Notes under the pieces: generated by a model | What the model saw: the letters and a program-made list of their open reading frames with translations, nothing else | What the model was told of the DNA's origin: nothing | Databases searched by the model: none | From: Desmodesmus armatus | Lineage: Eukaryota > Chlorophyta > Chlorophyceae > Sphaeropleales > Scenedesmaceae | Assembly (NCBI GenBank): GCA_007449985.2 | Contig: VIIQ02000589.1 | Coordinates: 434,001 to 498,000, forward strand | Direction: 5' to 3' | Length of the DNA stretch: 64,000 nucleotides | Program-made: the position numbers and the translations under genes | Shown here: positions 22,144 to 33,603 of the stretch, in pieces | How the letters are laid out: every line of letters starts with the position of its first letter | Numbering within the stretch: position 1 is the first letter of the stretch

Positions 22144-25100
22144 ATGCCTACCTCCGTCTCTTCCGGTTCTTACGGCCATAATGCCCATGGTATCAATATT
22201 AAGGTGAGTTTTTATCCATTTCATCCGTAAGATCCTCCAGCACCAGCCGGGGTCTGTCCTGCTGCTGACCTTTGCTGTTGTGCTGCCTGACAGAACATGC
22301 GAGCCTTGGTAACTGATGTGGGACCCACCAACACCCTGCTGCCTGGTGGGCTGAGGACGGACCATGCCTGGAAGAAAGAGGTGGGTCAGCTGAGCGGCCA
22401 CCTTCCCACAGAAGCAGTGGTGCCATGGTGGCATATGTTCAACCCATGGTACTGGCCAGTGACGCGTCGTCTTTACTGCCAGCTGAAGCATTAGATTGGG
22501 TCAAAGGTGTCATGTTCAAGCGGTATCCTGTTGACTGCATCGCTGTTGGTTGCAGGTTGAGCAAACACAGAAGGACAGGGAGTTCAGAGGCCAGCTCACC
22601 TCAAGGCTGCGGGAATCCAACAAGGCTGCACAGGTACGCGCATCCCCAGCAGCATAGCTCACCATCACAAAACAAAGATGTGGGTGGCGACATGACAGCA
22701 GTTGGATCGCTCCAACACCGCGACCCAACTTCATGGAATGCTGCAGCACCAGCAGCTTGGCTAGTGCGCCACCCCCTCAATCCTCCTGCACTCAGCTTTA
22801 CCCCTCTGCCTGCGCGCTTGCTCTAGCCTATGTGGTCGCAAGCCATGTAGCATGCGCCTCTGTCTCGTGGTACAAAACCAGTATCCTCCAACTGCCCCTT
22901 GTCAGCACTGAAGTAGCCACTCCACCGCACCCCCCCCCCCACACACACACACACTCTCAATGACAATGTCTACCTCCGCCCACCCGCTAAGCCACTTCCA
23001 TGCAGGCGCTCTCCCCATGCCTGGGTGGTACCCCTTCTTATTTGGCCTGCGCTCCGCAAAACAAACCCCTTCCTGTTGCCCTTTCTTCCTCTGCCACACA
23101 CACACACGCGCATGACACACACTTGTCCTCACCTACCGCAGGTGGCTGCAGAGGTGCAAGTGGCTGATGGTGTTGGTCGTGTAGAAGCTGCGCTGAAGTC
23201 CAAGCTGGATCAGATCCATGTGCAGGCCGACAGCCTGACAGCAGCACTGCAGGCGGTAACTACAGAGAGCAGCAAGCTGGCCCGCGCCCAGCACCGCCTC
23301 AGCAGCATGCAGGCCCACCTGCAGGACAAGCTGGCAGTCAACAGAAGCAGGCAGCAGGTGTGTATGGTCCTGTTAGTCGGTAGTGTCCTGCAGCTGCTGC
23401 ATACATTGTGGAGCTACTAGACAATCACTGTGCTGCCCTCCTGTTTCCGCGCGGCTATTGTTGACAGGTGCATGCTGCGTGCCAGCACTAGAGTGGGTTC
23501 GACAGGTGGTGGTGCCGCATTGCAGCAACAGCAACTAGTGGAGCCGCATGGCAGCAACAGCAGCATGCCTGGGTAGTGTGCGCAGTACCAGCACAAATGC
23601 CAGGTTGTGCTCTGCTGCGTGTGTGTCAGGTGCATGCGTCAAGCTGCTTTGTTGACGCTGCTTTCCCCTGCTGCTGCATGTGCAGGCGCGCCGGAACCGG
23701 CCCACGCGTGAGATGACATGTGACGAGGTCAACCGCAGCCTCAGCCGCCAAGAGGCACTGCTGGCCAACCTCGTACAGAAGCTGCAGCGCGGCTCAGCAC
23801 TGGTGGCAGTTGACGCTAGCAAGCTGCAGGATGTGCGCCAGCGTTTGGCAGCCAGCCTCAATGACAAGGTGTGTTGCCATGCCCGCTGCTGCGCAGGCAG
23901 GCTCTCTGCTCTATGACTAGATGCAGGCTTGGGATCTGGCCAGAAGCACATGGCCGCTTGCTCGATTGCTTGTGATGGCTTGCTTGATTCTTGCTGTGTC
24001 AGCATTTGCAGGAATGACACAAGGCATCAGCAGGGCATGTGCATGGTGTCCAGCACACCTTGATCCAAGCCAGCACACATCAACTTCACAGCCCATGCAA
24101 GTCCCGTGCCATGCCTGACACTACCAACCAGTATGCTCTTGGGCTTTTTCAACAATCTTGTAATGCTGATGTGTTGCTCCTGTGTGCTGACCCTGTGTGC
24201 AGCTGACATCCCTCAAGGTTGATGAGGCCGTGCTGAACGTGACTGCGCCAGCACCAGTGTCCCCGGAGGGCTCCAGCAGGCCCCCCACAAACAACCTCTT
24301 GGCATCCCTCCTCAGCAGCGCAGCCAGCAGGGGCACTGCAAAAGAGGCGGTGGGCAGCGGAGGCAGCGCTGATTCCGTGCGCCAAGCTGCGCTGGGGGCT
24401 GCGAGGGCTTCCTGCTCGGGGCTGTACCCTTCCAAGTGGCTGAAGGTGACGCAGCAGCTTGTGGCAGAGGCGGACGTGACTGTTGCAGACAGCAGCAGGT
24501 GAGGGAGGCGGACGGTGTGCATGGTGTGTAGGACACTCTGGACCTGTCTGCTGTTTCAACAAGATTGCAGGTTGCAGGAATGGATTCATGCAAGACTTGA
24601 ACCATTGCGCACTATCTGATTTTGTTTTCACAGGGCTGTCACACAGGAGCCTGCTTGCTGACATGCTGCCGCTGTTGTGTTGCTGCGTCAGGTTGCGCAA
24701 GGGCGTGAAGCAGATGCTGCGTGAGTGCCTGGCAGCCAGCCAGGCAGCAAGCACCCAGGTGAACGCGGCCATGGCAACCAAGCTGGCATCCACCGGAGAG
24801 CTGCAAGACCAGCTGGCAGCACAGCTGCAGATTGTGCAGGAGGAGATTGAGGTGGCCAAGGAGCACAGGGAAACCCTGCAAGTCTCCCTGCAAGCCAAGC
24901 AGTAAGTGTGGAGCTCAAAGCCGTGCTCGACATTTGACGGCAGCACCCCTACTGCACGGCACACGCACGGTCAGCTTGTGCTAAATCCCAAACATGAGGT
25001 GATCAGATGGTTCTACCCATGTGTGATGACATCAGGGTGCATGCTGTGCCGGTGAAATGTGCCACGCACACGAGGTGTGTTGCAGTTGTGCTGACCTCAA

Positions 25101-26063
25101 TTGCACCTGTGCATGTGTCTACTTGCAGGGCTCCCCTGCAGCAGCTGGAGGCCCGCCTTGCCCTGCGCGCCGGCAGGCCCATGGCAGAGACAGTGGAGGA
25201 TGAGGTGCAGGCGGCACTTGCTGCGGAGGCCGCACAGCTCAAGGGCGTGTCAACACAGCTGAATGCGCGCGTGGATGCCACTGGGCAGCAGATCGCGCAC
25301 CTCAACTCGGTGTCAGTGGCCCTCCTGCAGCACATATCAGACAAGCAGAGTGCGATGAGCCTGGAGGAGAGGGTGGCCCTCATGGATGGGCGCAAGATCG
25401 CTGCAGTGCCACCCAGCCCAACCGTACTGAGCGTGAGTAGCTTGCCGGTCTGGTACTATGCACATGTCTGTGGCTTCGCTGGTCTGGTACTGCGCAGCGA
25501 TTGCGACTTCGCACAAATCTCCACTCAAGCCGCCATGGGCATCACGTAGTACCTTTGCGTCATGACTCCCGCTCTTTTCGGGCTGAACTTGCCAGCCACG
25601 AATGCCACAGAAGTCACAAAGCACCTGTCTTTGCGCTCTTGGGTACAAGGGGGCATGCACATGTACAAGAGTGCTTCAGGCGCCCAGCTGATGTGATCCA
25701 GCATGGTGGTCAGATGGGTGACAGCAGTTGCTAGCGCATACCAATGAGCCTATTTGAAGGTGGACCACTGACAAGATATGCACATGTCCTGTTGCTGTGG
25801 TTGGTTCTGACCTGCAGGTGTGCAGCAGCGTGGTATCCGGGTACAGTGGCTTGGGAGAGTCAGCTTCACAGATCAGCGCAGCCGCGTCGCATGCATCATC
25901 AGCCTATGGCAGCAGGCGCCTGCAGGCCGCTGGCAGCTGTGCTGGGAGCACCACCAGCAGCGCCATGGTGAGGATCGCCGCACTTGAGAAGGAACTCGCT
26001 GCGGCCAACAGCGAGAGCGCACAGCTGCGTGCGCTGGTAGACCACAAGGGCCATGGGCTGTGA
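22144..26063 (+). CDS. tektin-like ciliary filament protein
   Basis: Nine exons (22144-22203, 22294-22380, 22556-22633, 23142-23357, 23686-23868, 24203-24498, 24692-24901, 25129-25432, 25818-26063) join in frame to 559 residues. The protein is mostly coiled coil and shows tektin's two-fold plan: RNRPTREMTCDEVNRSL followed by LNDKLTSLKVDEAV, then RAGRPMAETVEDEVQAAL followed by ISDKQSAMSLEERVALMDGR. These correspond to the family's RPxxELCRD-like and short 'DK/Kxx-L-(I/L)D' segments. Tektins form filaments inside the doublet microtubules of cilia. Compared with the usual 400-450 residues it carries an N-terminal extension (MPTSVSSGSYGHNAHGIN) and a Ser/Ala-rich C-terminal tail ending in another heptad helix (IAALEKELAAANSESAQL). 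The exact RPNxELCRD motif is not conserved, so divergence is high. Confidence 0.7.
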
Positions 26064-26210
26064 AGCGTGTAGTGCAGGAACCCCATGCTGCGACAGCACT
26101 CTGAGGAGACGGTCGTGCTCAGGGTGTGATGATGTGCCTGATTTTCGAGGACGCGTGTACGCAGCTGCAGCCAGCGTGTGGAAGCAGGAGTGTGGTGTAT
26201 TACGTCTGTT

Positions 26211-26416
26211 GCAGGACAGCGTGTGCACGCGGCAGGTGTTGAAAAAACCAAAAAAACAAACCAGACTGGGTGTTGAGTAGGTGAATTGCAGGACAGCGTG
26301 TGCGCAGGGCAGCTGTTGTTCAAACCAGACTGGGTGTGGAATAGGGGAAATGCAGGACAGCGTGTGCGCAGGGTAGGTGTTATTCAAAGCAGAATGGGTG
26401 TGGAGTAGGTGAAGTG
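26211..26416. repeat. three tandem copies of a 64-77-bp unit
   Basis: GCAGGACAGCGTGTGC begins at 26211, 26288 and 26352; each is followed by a GCAGGTGTT-like segment, an (A)CCAGACTGGGTGTTGAGTAGG-like segment and GTGAA. The array lies downstream of the tektin stop. Confidence 0.75.
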
Positions 26417-27581
26417 CAGGCAGCACTCTGCTGCATTAGAGGGCATCGCCGTCTGGTGGCTACTGCCAGTCAGTGGTGCAGCACACTGTTGGAGACTTGT
26501 GCTTGGTGTAGGGCAGCGGGTGTGTGTCAAGCATTGCCGAGCCACTGTGTGGTGCATCAGTGCTGTCAACTCTGCAAAGGCAGCTGGTGGTAAGCGCTCT
26601 TGGCAGTATGCTCTGGGGCTGGCTGTGCAGAACTGTCAACATGTGCGGGAGTGTACAGATGGATTGCGCACTTGCTGAAGAAGGCTAGACAGGCCAACGT
26701 GAGGGAGATGGGGTTGTGTTTGTTGATGAGGCAGCTGCTTGTGTGAGAGAACGCGCTGTAATGCCCTCCAGTGCGGTTCTGCATGATTGGACGCAAGCTG
26801 TATTGTGAGTCAGAGATGGTGTGAAGTGCTGGCCTTGAGCCTTGGGCCGTGGTGACTTTGGTTGACTGGGATGGCAACTGCGTGTGCTGGAGCGTTCTGC
26901 ACACACAACTCTGTGCTCTGCTGCAGTGCTTGCATGTGCTCTATCGCTTGCTTGCGGAGCCAATGGCAACCTTGGCCAACACTGCACTGTGATTGTGATT
27001 GCACTCCGAGTTGTGGTGCCCAGCTTTTGCCAAGTGCTGTCAAAGTTGATCACTGCTGGGCACTGATGCATGCCTGCTGGCAACAGCCTGCCAGTTCTGG
27101 AGTCAATCCTGCTTTGGAAACCCCCTCCAGGCCGATATTACCTGTAACCTTGCCGATGCACCCTGCTGCAGTCGGTCAGTGCGCAGGACTGGGGCACAGC
27201 ACGACACACCCTGATGGTGGGGAAGCAACCTCTTATGCGACCTCAAAAGTCTCCTTGGCGGCCTCAGAAGGTTCCTATGCATCCCAGTAGGCCTTGATCT
27301 TGCCATAACATCGCTGAGCAACTTACAAAAATGTGACAGGTGGCATACCGTTCAGAATGACATGGCACTCCAGGCAAGTTCTCTGACAGGCTCCCACACT
27401 TCCTTCACTCAGTAACCTGCATGACGACTCACATTCCTACTTTCCACCCGACCTTCACTTGGCACGTGTGCAAGTGCAAGCGGTGAAGTGAACATCTAGC
27501 GTGAGACAGCCAGGTCTACGCCACTTTGCGACGCTTACACGCGAAGCATCAACTCTAACCAGTTTCTGCGTATCCAGAACC
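26417..27581. other. intergenic region, no gene supported
   Basis: Several short open frames exist on both strands but none has convincing protein-like sequence or splice sites. It should contain the tektin 3' end and the promoter of the VWA gene. Confidence 0.4.
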
Positions 27582-30500
27582 ATGGCCGATGCAGTCATGG
27601 AGGAAGCAGCACCAGCTGCTGTTCCACCTGCTGCTGCACCTCCCTCTGTGCGCCTCCTGTTCATCTTGGACATCACCGGCTCCATGTCTTCAGAGCTCGA
27701 TGCCTGCAAGGGTGCCATGAAAGGCATGGTCCATCTGCTCACAGACCACCATGCGGCCGGCCAGCTCAGCTTTGCTGTCATCACCTTCACAGAGTCCGAG
27801 AGTGGCTGCTTCACCAGCTTGTTTGAGTCCACCTCTGCTGAAGCTGCTCAAACCTACATGAACAGCATCAAGCTGTGCAGGCCCCCAGAGGAACCAGGTG
27901 TAAGCGCTGACGGAGACGACGGGCCAGAAAATCACAAGGTGAGGGCCACAGCGAGCTCAGCACGCTCAGCACGGCACGTCCATGCCCTAGACTGTCAAGA
28001 AGCACAAGCATGCACGGTATGCTGGTTGCCAACAGTCTGAAGCTTGAAACCATAACTCCCTTGTCACCTCATGCTGATCAGCACAGACCAACATACAATC
28101 CCTCCCATGGTGTGAAATGCTCTCATGCCGCCCGCAGGCCGCCCTGGCGCGCACCACAGAGCTGGACCCGTCAATCCCCACCATCGCCTTCCTCATCACC
28201 GATGCACAACCTCACATCGGCCTGAACCCGCAGGACGCACGTGACCGTGATGAGGTGAGGAGCCACTGCCTTGGTGTAGCTCCTTGGTGTCACACCAAGT
28301 TGAACTCAACCTGTCAAGGGTGCTTGTCACAGGTGACCATGATGCGTTATTGGCCTGCATCAGCAGAACAGGCATCAACAAACCAAAGCATCCAACAGCT
28401 GTGCTGGCTGGCCTAGCGTCAGTAACAACACTTTCCACGCCCAATGCCAGATGGCCACTTTGTGTCAATTGTCTGCAGTTCAACTTCTCCACCACAGCAG
28501 AGCTGGAGCTCGCCTACCTTGACTCCAAGTACCCCACCCTACTGACTCCCGGTGATGCTCGTGACTTCTACAAGTGAGCCTCACTGGATGATCCAGTTGC
28601 TGCTTGCTGCTGACACCCCAAGTGACGAATCAAGACTCATATACAGCAGGCTGGCATAGCAGGAAGCACTTTGCATGCTGTTGCACTGGCTGAGTTCAAT
28701 ATGTCTACCCTTGTACTGCGTTGCTCAAGGTCAAACTGTGCCGTTTTTTGTAGGTGCTTCCAACAGACTGCCCTGGCCCACTTTGGCAGCAACCTGATCC
28801 TCAACTGTGTGATCTACAACAGCAGGGGGCTGTCAGCACCTCAGCCGTGTGACAAGCAGCTGCTGTTTGCTGGCCTAGCACAGCAGACAGGTGGCATGCT
28901 GATGCAGCCAGAGAGCCGCAGTGCAACCACCATGGCAGACGGCCTCCTGAGTGTGGTGAAGGCTCTCATGGGCCGTATGCGCAGTGGCCTTGCTCCTCAG
29001 CACCAGCAGGATGAGGAGATGGCTGTGGTCGGTGACGGCACTGGAGGCGGCGAGCGCCTGGTGGGGTTCAAGCTGATTGACCTGTCTGGTGTGCATCCTG
29101 ACCGCAGCAGCGAGTGGGAGCCTGCAGGGGTGGTCGACTATGGAGACACCGAGGAGCTGTTCAACATCGCCATGGACAGGATGGTTGCAGGTGAGATCAA
29201 AGCCTATTTGATGTTGTTCCAATCGACCCGCTGGCTGTTTGAAGATCTAGTTGGCACAATGATGCGGTGCAAGCTGCTGCCACGGCAGACGCATTGAGTT
29301 TTGAATCCTGTCTTTCAAAGTTGGGTTGAAGCTATGCAGTGTCCACCCAAGTGTTGCTTCCTTTGACAGCCAGCCTGGCGGCACCATCATACATGCAGGA
29401 AGCATACCTGTGCTGAGCCGTGTCATCCTGGATCCCAACCGGAAGGGCGTCGTGCCTCAAACCACTTCTTTTGTGTGTGTGCATCCTGCAGTGTGCGGAA
29501 AGAAGTGGACCAAGCGTGCAATCGGCATGTCAGCACCAGGCGAGCAGCTGCAATTTGTGTGGCGCGCTGCCCGCTACATCTCCCTGTGCGCCAAGCCCCC
29601 ACCGTCTGACCCCATGGCCGAGGCAGAGCTGGCCCAAAGCAAGGCTGATGAGCTGACCAAGCTGCTGCACCTGCGCCAAGCCGTGCTGGCAGCCCTGCCT
29701 GCAGGCTCCAGGGGTCACATGAGCATCACAGAGCAGGACCTGAGGCAGATGGGCGAGGAGGCGGCAGCTTGGGCTGCATCAGAGGGTGCAGGGGTTGGTG
29801 GTGCTGTCAGCGCCATCTCTCTGGCAACCGTCGGCGAGGCCATGGAGGTGAGCCACAGCAGGCCTACCAGACGTCTATATCCTCAAGGTTGTGCATCGCC
29901 AATGCAGTGTCAGTAACTCACCCAACGTGACATAATTTGACTTTAATCAAATCAAAGTGCTCCTGTATAGTGTGCAGATGACCAAACAGAGACTGGTCAA
30001 GTATGGATGGCTTTGCTGTGTCTATGGCATGGGCCTGGTCACCTGCAGGACAGTGTCCTCGACAGAGAGACCACTCCAACCTGATACATGGGAGCAGGCG
30101 GTCAATACTCCCGGAGGGCCTGGACGCTCACATCTTGCTGCGTTACTCTCCGCCAACCTGATTGCTGCCCTCCTTTTGCCCCTGTGCTGGCCCCTTCAGG
30201 ACGATGCTGTGTGGGAGGACTGGCTGCACTCCGTCATGAAGCTGCTTCTGGGCTTCCCCATACATGTGCAGCTGCCCTTGGATGCAGATGGCAGGCCTGA
30301 CTTCATGGATGCCTGGTGGGTGTCGCAGATTAATGACAAACAAACACTGTGCCACAGGGCAAACTGCCATGCTGCTGCAAGGATACATGTATCCTTGCAC
30401 TCACAATGAATAGCGCGGCCAATGTCCCCATTATTCTGGCGGCAGGTGACCCTTGCGTGCAGCCCAACACCATCAGGGCAATGCACGTGTGCAGTTGCTG

Positions 30501-33155
30501 TGCGCATAGTCACTCTGCTCCCAGCACCAACACACCCACCAGCACTCGTGTACAAGTAAAGCACAGACCCCCTTGGCACCATGCCTGATGTGGTTTGTGC
30601 GCTGAGCTGCTGTCCAATCTTGCGCTTTTGCAGGTCTGCCGTACTGATCCGCATGGGCGTTGACACCATCAGCGCTGCAGAGTTCATGCAGCTCATCCAG
30701 GACGAGGCAGCAGCCAAGGGCCTCACCGACAAAAAGGACTACAACGCCTTCCTGGTGATGCCTGACCCTGCTGACAAGCTGGCATCGCTGGTCTTCAGGG
30801 TTGCAAGCGGCACACAGGTCAGCACAGTCAATGAGTGCATAACACGGTACATAGCACGCCGCCGCTATTTGTGCTCGCAAGGGGCTACTGCTATGCCATC
30901 GTGCCACCGTGGGGAGCCCCCAGAACACCAACTTCGAGGGCCTGTCAGCCAAATAGGCAACTGGCAACAGCATAGACGTTGTTTCTGACTAGTAGAAAGA
31001 GTGACTGTGTATCAGCTGTCCACATCCAAACACGATCAGCGGTGGCCTGAAAACACACACACGCGCGCAGACAAGCAGCCGCAGCAAAGTGCCGCACCGA
31101 TGGCGGGCAGACCGCCTGAGGAAGTAACTTACCTTGCTTTCCTGTTCTGTTGTCTGCGTCTCGCCTGTCCTGCAGGCCCTTGACTACATCACCTCTGTGG
31201 CAATGGGGAGTAACACAGGCTTCATGCCAAATTTGCACACTGGCGTCACAGCAGCTTGCCTGACCAAGCTGCTCTCCCAGCACACACCCCTGACCGACTT
31301 CCAGTGGTCTCAGGCGCAGCAGCTCGCACACACGCTGTGCATTCGGCGCACCAACGCAGCCAAGAGCGTGACGGCCCAGCTGCTGGCGGGACAGGCCAAC
31401 CCCGAGGACAACATCAGCAAGCTGCTGCTGGCTCTGCTGCGGCTGTACAGGGGCTCGGCACCTGCCAGCGCCCCTGGCGCAGCAGCTGCCGCGGCTGGGG
31501 ATGCCAATGGGGATATGGGTGGGGATGGGCAGCTGCAGGCTGCGCTGGGCCTGGTACTGCAGGAGTGGCTGGGCAGCTTGATGCAGCGCTTCTATGGCAA
31601 GCAGACCCCAGAGAACAACGACATGTACTACGAGTCTGTGATGAAGTACATCCCTGTTGGTGCAATCTTTGACAGCAGCCACAGTGGGTCTGGGGAGCAG
31701 CCAGCCAAGAAGCGGGTAAAGGCTGAGGCTCATGAGCCAGGGTTTGACCCTCTGCAGCACCTGAGCCCTCTGGAGACCACAGATGCCAGCAGGGCTGCTA
31801 CTGACGGCCCTCTGCCAGCCAGCATCAAGCCAGACTGGCAGAGGACTGTCATGCAGGGGCTGCTGGGGGCCCATGCAGGCACACCTTCTCACCCTGTGCT
31901 GGGGTACTTCTTGCTGTGTGCTGGCCGCTTGCTGGCGCTCCTGCTGCCACCCTCAGAGGCAGCAGCAGTGCAGGCAGCTGTCAAGGCCAGCGCCCCCACA
32001 GAAGGCGCTGCCATCCAATCCGCCCTGTCCGGCATTGCAGCAGCACTGGACGGCAGCTGGCAGCAGTGGAAGCAAGCAGCACTTGAGGCAATGCTGCTCA
32101 GGTTCCGCACTGCACGCTACACCTGCAAGCCAGCAGAGCAGCTGTCCACAGACGACACGGGCTCTGCAATGCCTGCAGCACCTGCAAAGCCGCAGTGGGA
32201 GCCTGTGCAGGTCCCCAACTGCCTGTCCCTGGCTGTTGGGCGCCTGCAGGAGGCGCTGTCCCCACAGCTGAAGAGCTACAAGCAGGCCCGTCTGGAGGAG
32301 GCCAAGCGCCAGCTGCTGCTGGTGACAGCCAACGTGCTGCGCCAGCATGCGGCAGATGCAGACAAGGCTTGTGCAGCAATCCAGGAGGTGCAGCTGCTGG
32401 TGCGTGCTGGGGAGGCTGCAGAGCAAACCACAGCACACGACAGCGGCACTGCCGGCTCACTTGGCCCCACAGTACGCTTGCTGAATGTGTCATACACGCT
32501 GCAGCGCACAGATGTCCCTGCACTGCTCGAGCTCCTGGGTGTTGCCTGCGGTGAGAAGCCTCAGCAGCCTGCAGGCAGCATGTCCCCTATGCAGGAGGCT
32601 GAGGGAGTGGTCAGCACAGGGGTGGTGGTACCAAGCTTGCTGCGCATGCTGGTGCTGGGGCCCTGGTGCACCCAGCCCGCCCAGGTGTTCAAGCGCAGTC
32701 AGATGATGCAGCAGCTGTGTGCCCACTTTGGCAGCGAGTGCGAGGATGTGGTGGCAGCGATCATGGGCCGGGAGCTGTGCAGCAGGACAGTTGGGTACAA
32801 CAGGCACGGCCACTGCGCAGACATGCCATTCCCTGGGTCAGACGGGTGGACAGAGCAGTATGCAGCAGCACGCTGGGCTGCTGTTGCACACAAGCCAAAG
32901 CACCAGCGGGTTAAGGTGCGCGCAACAATCGTGGCGATGAAGAAGTTCACAGGTATGGCAGTGTGGGCCATGCAGGTCGCTGGTGATGATGCAGAGATGA
33001 GGGCAGCAGTGGCTGATGTCCTGTCACAGGAGGAGGACCCCAAGCAGCACATGCGTGTGTTGTTCAGGCTGCAGCACATGCTGGGGCAGAGCATGACTCC
33101 TGCTCCTGCTCATGATGATTACGGTGACCGTCGTCGTAATGGCATGATGTTTTAA
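27582..33155 (+). CDS. large VWA-domain protein of algal type
   Basis: Eight exons (27582-27938, 28138-28254, 28479-28573, 28754-29190, 29399-29847, 30200-30315, 30634-30817, 31176-33155) join in frame to 1244 residues. A von Willebrand A domain spans about residues 23-230: RLLFILDITGSMSSELDA holds the MIDAS motif in the D-x-T-G-S form (D30), with IAFLITDAQPH as the later acidic strand. The rest is unlike known domains: PILS-type segments, WTKRAIGMSAPGEQLQFVW, a helical middle and a 660-residue last exon with Ala-rich loops and a basic C-terminal GDRRRNGMMF. Chlorophytes carry many large proteins of this layout, with unknown roles; a metal-dependent protein-binding role is inferred. Exon 5 contains a possible extra intron near 29447-29499. 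The first in-frame ATG was used; no signal peptide or membrane segment is seen. Confidence 0.75.
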
Positions 33156-33603
33156 GTACAGCAGTGATGTTCTGGGTTTTGCAAAGCAGTGTTTATTCCT
33201 GATTGGCGGTGCATCTACAACGATGGCAGCCTGGTTGTTGGTGACTGACGATGGTTGCCCAGGACTCGGTCACAGTTTTGATCCTGGCTGATGAACTGTG
33301 CCTCGGCTTCTGCCAGACTCTGGCGGCAGTGCTTGTCAACCGTTGCTGGTGTTTCTGAAAAGGTGCCAGTGATACTTTGAAGTCAAAAACCGCAGTGTGC
33401 GCAGCTTTTGGTCCTTGAAATGGCAAGCGCATGTGTGGATACACGCAATTCATACCTGCGAGACTGTGCCACAGTAGGGTGTTGGAGGCTGAGGTGTCTG
33501 TGCAGTAGGATGACATTCGAACCCATTTTGGTGACTCCTTCAAAGAAACCACCCTTCACCAGCCCGCACACACAAGCAGTGCAGTGCTAGCTAGCCAGCA
33601 CTA
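33156..33603. other. convergent intergenic region
   Basis: The VWA gene (+) and copy A of the large helical protein (-) end 450 bp apart. No coding sequence or TGTAA signal was recognised. Confidence 0.45.

Noticed and set aside
33500..33575. T-loop-like GGTTCGAAT on the minus strand
   Set aside because: Flanking bases do not form a T stem and no acceptor or D arm is present.
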